A stretch of 64,000 nt of DNA. Origin: Saccharibacter sp. EH611. GTDB taxonomy: Bacteria; Pseudomonadota; Alphaproteobacteria; Acetobacterales; Acetobacteraceae. The notes below the pieces were generated by a model. The model worked only from the letters and a program-made list of their open reading frames with translations. It was not told where the DNA came from and did no database searches. Made by a program: the position numbers and the translations under genes. The DNA is taken from assembly GCF_009834765.1 (NCBI RefSeq), contig NZ_WVHP01000018.1, positions 1-64,000 on the forward strand, written 5' to 3'. Shown one piece after another: positions 26,701 through 34,865 of the stretch (position 1 is its first letter; each line of letters opens with the position of its first letter).

Positions 26701-26932
26701 CCAGTATCTGACCCGTGCTGAAGGCATTGAAATCAAGGCTGACATTAAAGCCGTTGAGGCCGATATGGCCGTTGTTAAGTCCCACCAAGCCGCCCAGCAA
26801 CAAACGCTAGAGCAAATCCTCTCCCAAGTACAACGAGGCAATTCATGGCGCTCCATGTTTATTGCCGGGGGCATTGCTGGGGCCGAAGCCATCGTCGCCG
26901 TTCTTCTTAAAATCTATCATATTGGAGTATGA
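26693..26932 (+). CDS. XhlA-like lysis protein (coiled coil plus C-terminal membrane segment)
   Basis: 79 residues from the ATG at 26693, which has a GGAAGGGAGG binding site 10 bases upstream; an ATG 24 bases earlier is less well placed. Residues 10-50 form a heptad-like amphipathic helix (IKADIKAVEADMAVV), and residues 56-77 are hydrophobic (MFIAGGIAGAEAIVAVLL). This layout is typical of haemolysin XhlA-type proteins that act with a holin in phage lysis cassettes. It is followed after one base by the peptidoglycan hydrolase gene. Confidence 0.68.
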   Translation: MNDQYLTRAEGIEIKADIKAVEADMAVVKSHQAAQQQTLEQILSQVQRGNSWRSMFIAGGIAGAEAIVAVLLKIYHIGV

Positions 26933-26933
26933 C

Positions 26934-27347
26934 ATGGAGCCGCGCGGTATCCGCAACAACAACCCCGGCAACCTCAACTATGTCGGCCAAGCTGGGGCTC
27001 ATAAAGAGTTAGGCGATCATGGGCGTTTTGCCGTCTTTGCGACACCCGAAGCCGGTCTGATCGCTCTACGTGGGCAGCTTCTACGCTACCATCAGCGGGA
27101 TGGACTAGACACGGTTTCAGCCATTATTGGCAAATGGGCACCCCCGACTGAGAACAATACGACCGACTATATTGACGGCGTTTCCCATGCTCTCGGCGTG
27201 TCTCCCCAAGCGCCGTTAGGTAACTTCTCACCCCATCTTATCGCCGGTCTTATGCAGGCGATTATTATGATGGAAAATGGCAAGAACCCTTACGGAACGT
27301 TAATTAACACGGTGGCTGGCCTGTCTAATAAAGAGACCATCACATGA
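26934..27347 (+). CDS. Peptidoglycan hydrolase/endolysin-like protein (P5-like family)
   Basis: 137 residues from the ATG at 26934; a longer frame from 26862 is rejected because it runs through the upstream gene. The N-terminus, PRGIRNNNPGNLNYVGQ, followed by RFAVFATPEAGLIALRGQLL, is the signature of small phage proteins annotated as structural protein P5 or virion muramidase-like, thought to have a lysozyme-like fold. No separate endolysin is present in the window, and its place between XhlA-like and holin-like genes makes it the best endolysin candidate. No signal peptide is seen, so export would depend on a holin. Confidence 0.68.
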   Translation: MEPRGIRNNNPGNLNYVGQAGAHKELGDHGRFAVFATPEAGLIALRGQLLRYHQRDGLDTVSAIIGKWAPPTENNTTDYIDGVSHALGVSPQAPLGNFSPHLIAGLMQAIIMMENGKNPYGTLINTVAGLSNKETIT

Positions 27348-27601
27348 TGTCTCGTCTTTCGCGCCTTCGTCATTGGATCCAGCAACCCACGACACTCATC
27401 GGCCTTTCTCTCGTCATTGGTGGGATCGCAGGTGCGGCCACTGGAGCACTGAGTGGCGATATGGCCACCACCCTTCTGCTTTCATCGCTGCCTTCGCTGT
27501 TGCCGGATAATAGCACGGCACGCGCTACGGCCTCCGCGCTTATTCCACCTACGGTGGCAGCTCTTGAAAAACGCGCAGACACTCAGCCACCCCATACGTG
27601 A
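27344..27601 (+). CDS. Holin-like small membrane protein
   Basis: 85 residues, its ATG overlapping the hydrolase stop (ATGA). It has a basic N-terminus (RLSRLRHWIQQ), a hydrophobic segment at about 18-36 (LIGLSLVIGGIAGAATGAL), a second weaker one at about 43-53, and a polar C-terminus. Size, topology and coupling to the hydrolase gene fit a holin that releases or activates the endolysin. Sequence similarity to a named holin family is not evident to me. Confidence 0.6.
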   Translation: MMSRLSRLRHWIQQPTTLIGLSLVIGGIAGAATGALSGDMATTLLLSSLPSLLPDNSTARATASALIPPTVAALEKRADTQPPHT

Positions 27602-27643
27602 CTAAACGCGCTTTCTCCTCACTTACTCTATAAGGACACGATC

Positions 27644-27949
27644 ATGGAACCCAACACGAACAACGCCACAACAGTGATGACCAAGCTTGTCACGCTTATT
27701 GAAAGCGTCATGGGCAATTCTGAGAGCAGCAAAACTAAAATGCTTCTGCACCTCGTTGCGACCGTTCTGGGAAGTATCGCTGAAGAAGGTGAGACGCTTC
27801 TTTCCGATAAGTTCGACACAAACGCCCTACTTGCTGGCATCCTACGCGTTGAAAACGGCCTGACCGACGTTGAAGACGGCGTCAAGGATGTTATGGCCGC
27901 CCTCAAAGAGAAAAAGCCAACCGCGGCTCAGGTGGGATCAGCAGTATAA
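27644..27949 (+). CDS. Hypothetical phage protein in the lysis block
   Basis: 101 residues with an AAGGAC ribosome binding site. It is soluble and helical, with an amphipathic pattern (VMTKLVTLIESVMGNSESSK, then LLHLVATVLGSIAEEGE) and a charged C-terminus. There is no signal peptide or clear membrane segment. It lies between the holin-like gene and the hairpins at 27968-28006. I do not recognise a family. Confidence 0.5.
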   Translation: MEPNTNNATTVMTKLVTLIESVMGNSESSKTKMLLHLVATVLGSIAEEGETLLSDKFDTNALLAGILRVENGLTDVEDGVKDVMAALKEKKPTAAQVGSAV

Positions 27950-27967
27950 GTCACAGGCACGTGCAAA

Positions 27968-28006
27968 GGGAGGGCCTGGCCCTCCCAGCCCTGATAAGAA
28001 AATCAG
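27968..28006 (+). terminator. Two adjacent hairpins after the lysis-block gene at 27644
   Basis: GGGAGGG and CCCTCCC (27968-27986) enclose a 5-base loop; CTGAT and ATCAG (27991-28006) form a second small hairpin, followed by TTAAAACTGG. The first is a strong stem, but a T run is lacking, so full termination is uncertain. Confidence 0.5.
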
Positions 28007-28136
28007 TTAAAACTGGTAATTATCCGCCAAAAACGAACGAAAAATACTGAAAAGGGAATCATACCCTTTCCCCTTGGAAAACTACCAAAAACACCCTCTT
28101 AACACTCAAAGTGAATCACTCGTAAAGGAAGGCTAA

Positions 28137-28202
28137 ATGACCAACAAAGAAGGCTGGATTGATTCCCCCAACAAAGAAGGTTGGTTCGGAGAAGAACCAT
28201 GA
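28137..28202 (+). CDS. 21-residue peptide with a duplicated NKEGW motif, coupled to the spanin gene
   Basis: The ATG at 28137 has an AAAGGAAGG binding site 5 bases upstream. The peptide reads MTNKEGWIDS then PNKEGWFGEEP and stops at a TGA overlapping the spanin ATG at 28199 (ATGA). The duplicated NKEGW at protein level and the good translation signals suggest a real product or a leader that sets spanin translation. No family recognised. Confidence 0.45.
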   Translation: MTNKEGWIDSPNKEGWFGEEP

Positions 28203-28432
28203 ACCCCTATTTCGCAGGAACCTTCATCCTTACGGTGCTCGGTTTCCTTACGGGCCTGATCGTCTATAGCAACCGATCCGGACGAAACAGCGCCCGCGTG
28301 GGCTCCGAACGCCAAGACGCAAGCGACGCCACCCAATCAGCAGAAGCCGCGCAACGGATGCTCGAAGCCCGCACGAACGGCATACGCTCTGACAATATGC
28401 TTATCGGTGATCTGGATAAGGGGACATTCTGA
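28199..28432 (+). CDS. Inner-membrane spanin (Rz-like)
   Basis: 77 residues from the ATG at 28199; six extra residues are possible from an upstream ATG, but the ATGA overlap with the small peptide favours this start. One N-terminal membrane segment (FAGTFILTVLGFLTGLIVY) is followed by a charged helical periplasmic domain rich in Arg, Ala and Glu. Its stop overlaps the ATG of the lipoprotein gene by one base. The pair matches the i-spanin/o-spanin arrangement that fuses inner and outer membranes at the end of lysis. It is shorter than lambda Rz. Confidence 0.7.
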   Translation: MNPYFAGTFILTVLGFLTGLIVYSNRSGRNSARVGSERQDASDATQSAEAAQRMLEARTNGIRSDNMLIGDLDKGTF

Positions 28433-28656
28433 TGAAGCGCTTTTATCTGGTCGCTGCCATACTTGCTCTGACAGCTTGTACGCCCACTCGCTACAAGCCC
28501 CTCTGCCCTCCCTTGGTGCATTACACAGCGCAGGAAGAACGGCAGGCGGCGGAAGAGCTACGTACTCACCCTGAGTTGCACGAACTGCCCGCTATGATGC
28601 GGGATTATGGGAATGAAAGGAGGGAGATGCGTGGGGACTGTTTCCCCACACAATGA
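28432..28656 (+). CDS. Outer-membrane spanin lipoprotein (Rz1-like)
   Basis: 74 residues. The N-terminus is a lipoprotein signal, MKRFYLVAAILALTAC, with the acylated Cys at residue 16, followed by a Pro-containing stretch (TPTRYKPLCPPL) and a charged helix. Lipoproteins of this size directly behind an N-terminally anchored coiled-coil protein are o-spanins. It is the last prophage gene; 104 bases separate it from the tRNA-Ser 3' end. Confidence 0.7.
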   Translation: MKRFYLVAAILALTACTPTRYKPLCPPLVHYTAQEERQAAEELRTHPELHELPAMMRDYGNERREMRGDCFPTQ

Positions 28657-28744
28657 AGATTCCCCACAAAATCCCCCACAGTACGGAAAAATAAGAGATA
28701 GAAAACGGCATGAAAACCGTTACATCTATGTTCAATTTTTGGGA

Positions 28745-28785
28745 GTATTATGCGATCCGCTGGCGGAGGGGATGGGATTCGAACC
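28745..28785. other. Probable right prophage-host junction (attR) at the tRNA-Ser 3' end
   Basis: The last phage gene ends at 28656 and the tRNA CCA end is at 28761. Temperate phages commonly integrate into tRNA 3' ends and rebuild the gene with their own copy of the end. The exact core cannot be set because the left junction is outside the window. Confidence 0.55.
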
Positions 28786-28853
28786 CACGATACGGGAGTT
28801 ACCCGTATAACGGTTTAGCAAACCGCCGCCTTCAGCCACTCGGCCACCCCTCC
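28761..28853 (-). tRNA. tRNA-Ser (anticodon GCT)
   Basis: Read on the minus strand, the 5' acceptor arm GGAGGGG (from 28853) pairs with CCCCTCC near the 3' end, followed by discriminator G and encoded CCA (28763-28761). The anticodon loop is TTGCTAA on a GCGGT/ACCG-type stem, giving anticodon GCT for AGC/AGT codons. The long variable arm (TACGGG, loop TAA, then CCCGTA) is typical of serine tRNAs, and the T arm contains GGTTCGAATCC. Its 3' end faces the prophage. Confidence 0.95.
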
Positions 28854-28891
28854 GCTGTTTGTGCGGTTCTTTGCACGGCGTTTGCAGGAGT

Positions 28892-28940
28892 GTTTCTAGG
28901 AGGAATAAACGCTGGGGTAAACCCCCCTAGAAACATTTTT
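28892..28940 (+). terminator. Strong hairpin with T tract between tRNA-Ser and gatB
   Basis: GTTTCTAGG (28892-28900) pairs with CCTAGAAAC (28926-28934), with further G:C pairs inside, and ATTTTTT follows on the plus strand. The T tract faces transcription coming from the prophage side, which would shield gatB from antisense reading; the stem may also end gatB transcripts. Confidence 0.6.
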
Positions 28941-28947
28941 TCAGCTT

Positions 28948-30408
28948 TTATGCAGAAAGAAGTTTTTTCAGGACGTCATTTACCATGGCAGGGTTCGCTT
29001 TCCCCTTCATGGCCTTCATCGTTTGGCCAACGAAGAAGCCGAAAAGTTTGTCTTTCCCGCTCTTATACTCCGCAACTTTGTCCGCATTGGCATCTAAAAT
29101 ACCTTGGACAGTCGCTTCAATTGCGCTGCTATCTGTTACCTGACGCAAGCCCTTACGATCGACAATGGCGGAAGCAGAATCACCTGTTTCAACCATATCT
29201 TCGAGAACTTCTTTGGCGATCTTTCCGTTAATCGTCGAATCACTAATGAGCCCAAGAAGCTCGCGTAATCCCTGCGCACTCACAGGGCTATCTTCAATAG
29301 AGCGCCCTGTGCGATTTAGCGCAGCGAAGAAATCGCCCAGCATCCAATTCGTTGCCAAACGCGCATCTGCACCACGCGCAACTTCTTCATAGAAGTCAGC
29401 AACGGACTGCTCAGCCGTTAAAACACCGGATTCATACTGAGAAACGCCGTAGTCTTTTTCCAGACGGGCTCTTTTGTCTTCTGGAAGTTCAGGCAGTGCC
29501 GCTTTAAGCTCATCAATCCAGCTTTGCTCCAACTCGAGAGGTAACAGATCTGGATCTGGGAAATAACGATAGTCATGCGCATCATCTTTGCTGCGCATCG
29601 TGCGTGTCTCACCTTTCACATGGTCAAACAAGCGCGTTTCTTGGTCAACGGTGCCACCTTCTTCCCAAATCGTGATTTGGCGTTCAGCTTCAACCTCAAT
29701 AGCCTGCATGACGTACCGAACAGAGTTGAGATTCTTAATCTCGCAACGCGTACGATACCCCTCTTCCCCAACAGGACGAACAGATACGTTGACGTCGGCA
29801 CGCATGGAACCTTCCTCCATGTTGCCGTCACACGTACCCAAATAGCGTAGAATCTGGCGCAGCTTACGAAGGTAAGCCCCCGCCTCCTCAGGAGAACGAA
29901 TATCCGGCTCGCTCACGATTTCCATCAACGCTACGCCTGCACGGTTGAGGTCGATAAAAGATCGTGTTGGGTCTTGGTCGTGAATAGATTTCCCGGCATC
30001 TTGCTCTAAGTGTAAGCGCGTTACGCCAATAATGCGCTTTTCACCTTCGGAAAGCTCAATCTCAACTTTGCCCTCTCCGATAATCGGGTGCTCAAACTGA
30101 CTGATTTGATAGCCTGTGGGCAAGTCAGCATAAAAATAGTTTTTCCGATCGAAGCGACTATATTTATTGACTTGAGCGCGAAGACCGAGGCCGGTTCGAA
30201 TAGCCTGAGCAACACATTCTTTATTTAGAACGGGCAACATACCGGGAAAGCCTGCATCAACGAGGCTTACCTGTGTGTTGGGCTCTCCACCATATTCAGT
30301 TGCCGCACCAGAAAAAAGTTTCGACTGGCTGACAACCTGAGCATGGACTTCCATCCCAACGACGATTTCCCACTCACCTGTTTCACCGGTAATGCGATAA
30401 CTGCTCAT
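28948..30408 (-). CDS. gatB: Asp-tRNA(Asn)/Glu-tRNA(Gln) amidotransferase subunit B
   Basis: 486 residues. GatB binds the mischarged tRNA and activates its carboxyl group while GatA supplies ammonia from glutamine, making Gln-tRNA(Gln) and, where used, Asn-tRNA(Asn). The N-terminus, [13 protein letters not shown], and the stretch [16 protein letters not shown] are family signatures, as is [12 protein letters not shown]. The C-terminal tail domain that contacts the tRNA ([17 protein letters not shown] near the end) is present. The ATG overlaps the gatA stop, so the order is gatC-gatA-gatB in one operon. Length is standard. Confidence 0.96.
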   Translation of the reverse strand: MSSYRITGETGEWEIVVGMEVHAQVVSQSKLFSGAATEYGGEPNTQVSLVDAGFPGMLPVLNKECVAQAIRTGLGLRAQVNKYSRFDRKNYFYADLPTGYQISQFEHPIIGEGKVEIELSEGEKRIIGVTRLHLEQDAGKSIHDQDPTRSFIDLNRAGVALMEIVSEPDIRSPEEAGAYLRKLRQILRYLGTCDGNMEEGSMRADVNVSVRPVGEEGYRTRCEIKNLNSVRYVMQAIEVEAERQITIWEEGGTVDQETRLFDHVKGETRTMRSKDDAHDYRYFPDPDLLPLELEQSWIDELKAALPELPEDKRARLEKDYGVSQYESGVLTAEQSVADFYEEVARGADARLATNWMLGDFFAALNRTGRSIEDSPVSAQGLRELLGLISDSTINGKIAKEVLEDMVETGDSASAIVDRKGLRQVTDSSAIEATVQGILDANADKVAEYKSGKDKLFGFFVGQTMKAMKGKANPAMVNDVLKKLLSA

Positions 30409-31886
30409 GCTGAAACTCCTGCATGAAGGGTGGGACGATGGGAGAAGGAAGCGGATTTCTCAAGAACGTGCCCTGCAGCAAACAAGGTCTCTTCATCAAA
30501 GAAACGACCAATAAGCTGCAAGCCAAGTGGGACGCCTGTGCTATCCAGCCCTGCAGGAACAGAGACCGCAGGAACGCCTGCTAAGCTTGCTGGGACGGTA
30601 AAGACATCGTTGAGATACACTTGCACAGGATCAGTTGGTTTTTCATCCCACGCAAAGGCTCCAGAAGGTGCTGTTGGTGTGAGCAACATATCTACCTTCT
30701 CATAAGCCTGTAAGAAGTCACGTTGTAACAGCGTACGGACCTTCTGAGCGCGAAGATAATAGGCATCGTAATAGCCTGAAGACAGCACATGAGTGCCCAA
30801 CAGAATACGACGCTTCACCTCATCACCAAAGCCTGCTGCACGTGTGGCTTCATACAGTGCATCAAGCGAAGGGCCTGTGACGCGCTTGCCGTAACGCACG
30901 CCGTCATAACGAGCCAAATTCGACGATGCTTCTGCCAGTGCAGCGATATAATATGTTGGCAGACCATATTTCGTATGAGGAAGAGAGACATCAACAATCT
31001 CTGCGCCTGCATCTTTCAGCCAAGCAATTCCCTGATCCCACAAAGCTGCAATTTCTTCTGGAAGATTGTCGGTGCGGTATTCTTTAGGGATACCCACGCG
31101 CATGCCCTTCACACCACGATCTAACGCAGCCTCATAATTAGGCACGGCTTTATCAACACTCGTCGAATCCTTAGCATCAAAACCAGCCATAGATTCGAGC
31201 ATAATGGCGCAATCGCGAAGATTTTTAGCCATCGGGCCCGCTTGATCAAGTGAGCTGGCAAAAGCAATCGTCCCAAAGCGCGAACAACGACCGTAGGTTG
31301 GTTTAACCCCTGCAATACCGCAGAAAGACGCTGGCTGACGGATGGAGCCGCCTGTATCGGTTCCCGTTGCCCCCAATACCAGACCAGCCGCTACAGCGGC
31401 GGCAGAACCACCAGAAGAACCACCAGGCACTAAGCGTGCATCAGAACCCTGACGCTTCCACGGATTCTCAACCCCACCAAAAGCAGAGGTGAGGTTCGTA
31501 GACCCCATAGCAAACTCGTCGAGATTAAGCTTCCCGAGAGAGATAGCTCCATCACGCTTTAAGTTGGCTGTAACAGTGCTCTCGTAAGGAGGAACAAAGT
31601 TCTCCAAAATATGACTAGCTGCTGTTGTGCGAACGCCTTCCGTGGCAAAAAGGTCTTTAATGCCCAATGGAATGCCACACAGTGCACCACCCTCGCCTTT
31701 AGCAAGAAGATCATCAGCGGCCTTAGCGGCCTCACGTGCTTGGTCAGGTGTCCGTGTAATGAAGCTGTTGAGCCGCCCATCAAGGCGTTCAATCGCCTCT
31801 AGGTGAGTATTTACAAGTTCAACCGCTGAAATTTCACGCTTTCTTAAAGCATCGCGCGCCGATGCGAGCGTATAATCAAAAACCAT
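30405..31886 (-). CDS. gatA: Asp-tRNA(Asn)/Glu-tRNA(Gln) amidotransferase subunit A
   Basis: 493 residues of the amidase signature family. The catalytic Ser-cisSer-Lys set is visible: Lys in [11 protein letters not shown], and the Gly/Ser-rich segment [16 protein letters not shown] with [13 protein letters not shown] following. GatA hydrolyses glutamine and channels ammonia to GatB. The start overlaps the gatC stop by one base (TAATG), and its stop overlaps gatB. Length and motifs are complete. Confidence 0.97.
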   Translation of the reverse strand: MVFDYTLASARDALRKREISAVELVNTHLEAIERLDGRLNSFITRTPDQAREAAKAADDLLAKGEGGALCGIPLGIKDLFATEGVRTTAASHILENFVPPYESTVTANLKRDGAISLGKLNLDEFAMGSTNLTSAFGGVENPWKRQGSDARLVPGGSSGGSAAAVAAGLVLGATGTDTGGSIRQPASFCGIAGVKPTYGRCSRFGTIAFASSLDQAGPMAKNLRDCAIMLESMAGFDAKDSTSVDKAVPNYEAALDRGVKGMRVGIPKEYRTDNLPEEIAALWDQGIAWLKDAGAEIVDVSLPHTKYGLPTYYIAALAEASSNLARYDGVRYGKRVTGPSLDALYEATRAAGFGDEVKRRILLGTHVLSSGYYDAYYLRAQKVRTLLQRDFLQAYEKVDMLLTPTAPSGAFAWDEKPTDPVQVYLNDVFTVPASLAGVPAVSVPAGLDSTGVPLGLQLIGRFFDEETLFAAGHVLEKSASFSHRPTLHAGVSA

Positions 31887-32173
31887 TATTCCACCACCTT
31901 CGGCACGGTAAAGAAAAGCCCTTCGCGTTCTGGCGCGTTGGAGAGAACATCATCACGACGTTCACCGTCTGTGACGATATCGTCTCTTAGACGAGCTGTT
32001 GCCAGTCCCGTCCCGACCATAGGGGGCACATCAGTGATGTCCACCTCGTTGAGTTGTTCAACCCAACCAATAATGCCCTCCATATCCTTCTGATAGGTTT
32101 GTACCTCATCATCGGAGAGACCAATTCGAGCCAATCGGGCAATTCGCGCGACTTTTTTCGCATCAAGCGACAT
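31886..32173 (-). CDS. gatC: Asp-tRNA(Asn)/Glu-tRNA(Gln) amidotransferase subunit C
   Basis: 95 residues beginning [21 protein letters not shown], the usual GatC N-terminus; the body includes [15 protein letters not shown] and the end [20 protein letters not shown] is the typical C-terminus (quoted span is the last 20). GatC wraps around GatA and helps hold GatA and GatB together. It is first in the operon and divergent from ruvX, with a 71-base gap that must hold both promoters. Confidence 0.95.
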   Translation of the reverse strand: MSLDAKKVARIARLARIGLSDDEVQTYQKDMEGIIGWVEQLNEVDITDVPPMVGTGLATARLRDDIVTDGERRDDVLSNAPEREGLFFTVPKVVE

Positions 32174-32244
32174 GTTGTTTCCTGAAAAAATATGAAAGGA
32201 TCAGGGTAGCCTTACAGCCATAAATAGGATCATAACCTCGAGAC

Positions 32245-32709
32245 ATGCCGCTGTTCAATCCACATGAGCTTCGAGCTCAGCTTAAATCGTCCCAAACTGT
32301 GCTGGGGATCGACCCGGGAAGTCGTCAACTTGGCATTGCCTTGTCTGATATTTCCCTCATGCTCGCCTCACCCCTCATCACCATTAAAAGAGGGAAAATG
32401 GCGAATAATGCCAAGGAGATCAACACATTATGCCAAACACACAATGTAGGCGCGCTTGTCGTTGGCCTGCCTATTTCTTTGGATGGATCTTTTGGCCCTG
32501 CCGCACGTGCTGCTTCTGACTGGACGCAAGCCATCGCTGAACGCCTCAGCCTCCCCGCTGCCCTTTGGGATGAGCGACTTTCTTCCAGCGCTGTGAACCG
32601 CTTTCTCATCAACGAAGCCGACATGACACGCAAACGTAGGGGCGAAGTCGTTGATAAAATGGCTGCTTCATATACCTTACAAGCTTGGTTGGATGCAACG
32701 GCTCCATAA
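32245..32709 (+). CDS. ruvX: RuvX/YqgF-family Holliday junction resolvase-like nuclease
   Basis: 154 residues of RNase H fold. Motif GIDPGSRQLGIALSD near residue 20 provides the first catalytic Asp; VVGLPISLDGS, LWDERLSS and the C-terminal DKMAASYTLQ carry the remaining conserved acidic positions. The family acts in pre-16S rRNA 5' end processing and has been proposed as a Holliday junction resolvase. It is divergent from gatCAB and followed by a hairpin at 32731. Confidence 0.9.
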   Translation: MPLFNPHELRAQLKSSQTVLGIDPGSRQLGIALSDISLMLASPLITIKRGKMANNAKEINTLCQTHNVGALVVGLPISLDGSFGPAARAASDWTQAIAERLSLPAALWDERLSSSAVNRFLINEADMTRKRRGEVVDKMAASYTLQAWLDATAP

Positions 32710-32718
32710 CGCACGATC

Positions 32719-32751
32719 CACAAAAGCAAATACCCGGCTATAAGCCGGGTA
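32719..32751 (-). terminator. Intrinsic terminator for the 32779-34047 gene
   Basis: TACCCGGCT and AGCCGGGTA form a 9-bp stem with a 3-base loop (32731-32751). On the minus strand TTTGCTTTTG follows, so it ends the oxidoreductase transcript; it may also stop ruvX from the other side. Confidence 0.78.
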
Positions 32752-32778
32752 TCCACTGCGCATTCATCGTGTGATGAC

Positions 32779-34047
32779 TTAGACTTTTTTGCGCCAGTCA
32801 GACCAATCTGTCGCAACGGGGCGGCCTGTATGAGCAGCCTTATAGATGGCCTGCAGCAAACGAACATCCTGCATTCCTTCTTCCCCAGTTGCCAGCACGC
32901 GTGTGCCCTTGGCAATGGAGATTGGCAGGTGGTCAAGCTGTGCTGAAAATTGGTTCAGCGCATCAATGGTGAACATCGGAGTTGACCATGTCTCAATATC
33001 CCCAGATTTGCACAGGCTGACACGGTTGCTCCAATAGCTGGTAGCAGGATCCATCAACAATGTGCCCTTATCACCCTGCAAGCAGAAGCGGGTTGTCGAG
33101 TATGTCGTAAAGGAAGAGCTCCCATGAGCAATCGCACCGGAACGATAGCGGAACTGCCATGTGATAATGTCTTCAACCTGACTGAAAACAGGGCTTGAGT
33201 TTGGTGCAATCATAGCCCGAACTTCAATCGGATCATCATTCATCATGTAACGGGAGCCGTTAACACCATAAATACCGAGATCCATCAAAGAACCACCGCC
33301 GGACAGAGCGCGCGTCAGACGCCAATGCGTTGTTGGATCTGTTGTGTCAGCTCCTAAGTCATTATTGTCCGTGGTGATGATCTGAGGCTTCCCAATAGCA
33401 CCACTGCGTGCCAAGGAAATAGCTTTATTGGTGATTGGATCAAAGTGACAACGATAGCCAATCATCAGCTCTTTATTGGCCCGCTTACCAGCATCAATCA
33501 TACGTTGACAATCTTCAACGCTGGTTGCCATTGGCTTCTCACACATCACATGCTTACCAGCACGGAAAGCGCGTACAGCAAAGTCTGCGTGCAGAGCATT
33601 AGGCAGAATAATATACACAGCATCCACATCAGGGTTCTGTGCAATTTTATCGAAGTCGCTGTAGGAGTACAGGTTGGACTCGCTGATGCCATATTGCTTC
33701 CCAATACGACGAGCTTTCGTAGCATCGCCACTAACGAGAGCGGTCAAGCGAGCATGTTGGCACTCAGCAAATGCTGGCAAAATCTGGTTGATAGCGTATT
33801 TGCCAAGCCCAACCACGGCATAACCAAACTTGCGAGGGCCATTCGCGAGGGGACGAAGGAGATTTGGGAAAGGACGCCCACCCAGACCGGATGGAGGAGG
33901 AGCAAAGCCCATAGACGGTTGAGCCATAGCTTTAGTAGCACTCCCAGCTAGGAGAGACGCACCAAGGGCACCTACGACCCCACGGCGAGTAGCATTTTTG
34001 GGAGCATCTTTAGGTGAGCGAGCGTTCACGATACGACATCCTTTCAC
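32779..34047 (-). CDS. TAT-exported Gfo/Idh/MocA oxidoreductase, glucose-fructose oxidoreductase-like
   Basis: 422 residues. The N-terminus carries a twin-arginine type signal (ATRRGVVGALGASLLAGS, cleavage likely after AMA), so it should be exported folded with its cofactor. The Rossmann motif GYAVVGLGKYA is near residue 75, and the family active-site motif CEKPMATS includes the Lys of EKP. Strong similarity of layout to Zymomonas glucose-fructose oxidoreductase (TAT signal, Pro-rich arm before the Rossmann fold, tightly bound NADP) suggests periplasmic sugar oxidoreduction, fitting an acetic acid bacterium. Substrate is inferred. Confidence 0.82.
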   Translation of the reverse strand: MKGCRIVNARSPKDAPKNATRRGVVGALGASLLAGSATKAMAQPSMGFAPPPSGLGGRPFPNLLRPLANGPRKFGYAVVGLGKYAINQILPAFAECQHARLTALVSGDATKARRIGKQYGISESNLYSYSDFDKIAQNPDVDAVYIILPNALHADFAVRAFRAGKHVMCEKPMATSVEDCQRMIDAGKRANKELMIGYRCHFDPITNKAISLARSGAIGKPQIITTDNNDLGADTTDPTTHWRLTRALSGGGSLMDLGIYGVNGSRYMMNDDPIEVRAMIAPNSSPVFSQVEDIITWQFRYRSGAIAHGSSSFTTYSTTRFCLQGDKGTLLMDPATSYWSNRVSLCKSGDIETWSTPMFTIDALNQFSAQLDHLPISIAKGTRVLATGEEGMQDVRLLQAIYKAAHTGRPVATDWSDWRKKV

Positions 34048-34325
34048 TCAATGTTTCTTCGTACCATACGAAGAATCATGCGCGATGCGGCATTGAGGAA
34101 ATTCCTAACCCCGCATCAAATTAAAATTATTTTATTGATAACTAAATCCGAATATCAAGACAGGAAATGTTTTTAAATGTTGCTTTTGGAGATCACGGTA
34201 TCGTGAACTTAAAGAAAATGACGGTTTCCCTGTCCTATTTGCTCAAAAAAACCTCTCTTGCTCTTTCTCAGGCCTGATATGCAGCAGGGTCATAAAATAC
34301 CGCTGCTGCTCATTATGCTCGTGTT

Positions 34326-34709
34326 TCAGTCTGCCATCTTATGAAAACCACAGAGCTTATTGCCATCTGGATCACGTAAGTAAGCAAGGAAAAGCCGCAT
34401 TCCCATAACAACGCGTACCCCTGCTGGATCCTCGATAGCAGTGCCGCCGTGAGCTATTCCGGCTTCTTGCCATTTAACGACCTGCTCGGGTGATGAAAGA
34501 GCAAACCCAACAGTGCCACCATTGGCATATGTGGCTTTCTCTCCATCAATAGGCCGTGTCACAAGGAAGAGCATGTGGTCTTTCTGATAGATAAGACGCT
34601 TTCCCGTGTCTGACGGCAAGGATGATCCACCAAGAATATCGAAGAGAGCATCATAAAAAGATCTCGATGCCTCAAGATCGTTCGAGCCAACCACAACATG
34701 ACTAAACAT
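34326..34709 (-). CDS. VOC (glyoxalase/bleomycin-resistance fold) family protein
   Basis: 127 residues. The start MFSHVVVGSNDLEASRSFYDALF and the end LAYLRDPDGNKLCGFH are typical of the VOC superfamily, giving a His near residue 4 and the DPDGN turn. Family members bind a metal and act as lyases, dioxygenases or drug-binding proteins; the substrate is not readable. It stands alone, with its own upstream region shared divergently with the glycosyltransferase gene. Confidence 0.82.
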   Translation of the reverse strand: MFSHVVVGSNDLEASRSFYDALFDILGGSSLPSDTGKRLIYQKDHMLFLVTRPIDGEKATYANGGTVGFALSSPEQVVKWQEAGIAHGGTAIEDPAGVRVVMGMRLFLAYLRDPDGNKLCGFHKMAD

Positions 34710-34865
34710 TTATCTCACCTTTTCATCTAACTGTCTCGCGTTACATAATAAGGAAGGAATGGAGTTATAAGAGGAAGATAAAAATGAATCTTCTCCTTTC
34801 TGACAAAACCTTTTTCTCCTATTCTCCCCTCTTAACGGATAGGTGATCACTCTTTGGAGTCTATT

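Larger units (their letters stand above)
1..28763 (+). mobile_element. Right-hand (late) part of a BPP-1-like temperate podovirus prophage
   Basis: Virion genes run in one direction: tail fibre, terminases, portal, scaffold, capsid, tail tube A and B, ejection proteins, lysis genes. The capsid, cement, scaffold and small portal-flanking proteins resemble the Bbp16 to Bbp20 set of Bordetella phage BPP-1, while tail and core proteins are T7-like. The right end abuts the CCA end of a tRNA-Ser gene on the minus strand, and housekeeping genes follow. The left end with integrase and repressor is outside the window, so whether the prophage is intact cannot be judged; a truncated methylase and possible damage before the small terminase suggest some decay. 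Confidence 0.9.

Noticed and set aside
1-28760. Diversity-generating retroelement, as in phage BPP-1
   Set aside because: No reverse transcriptase, accessory variability gene or paired template and variable repeats are visible in the window; the fibre repeats are exact and not adenine-mutated.
28710-29231. 173-residue plus-strand ORF
   Set aside because: It runs through the tRNA-Ser gene and antisense to gatB.
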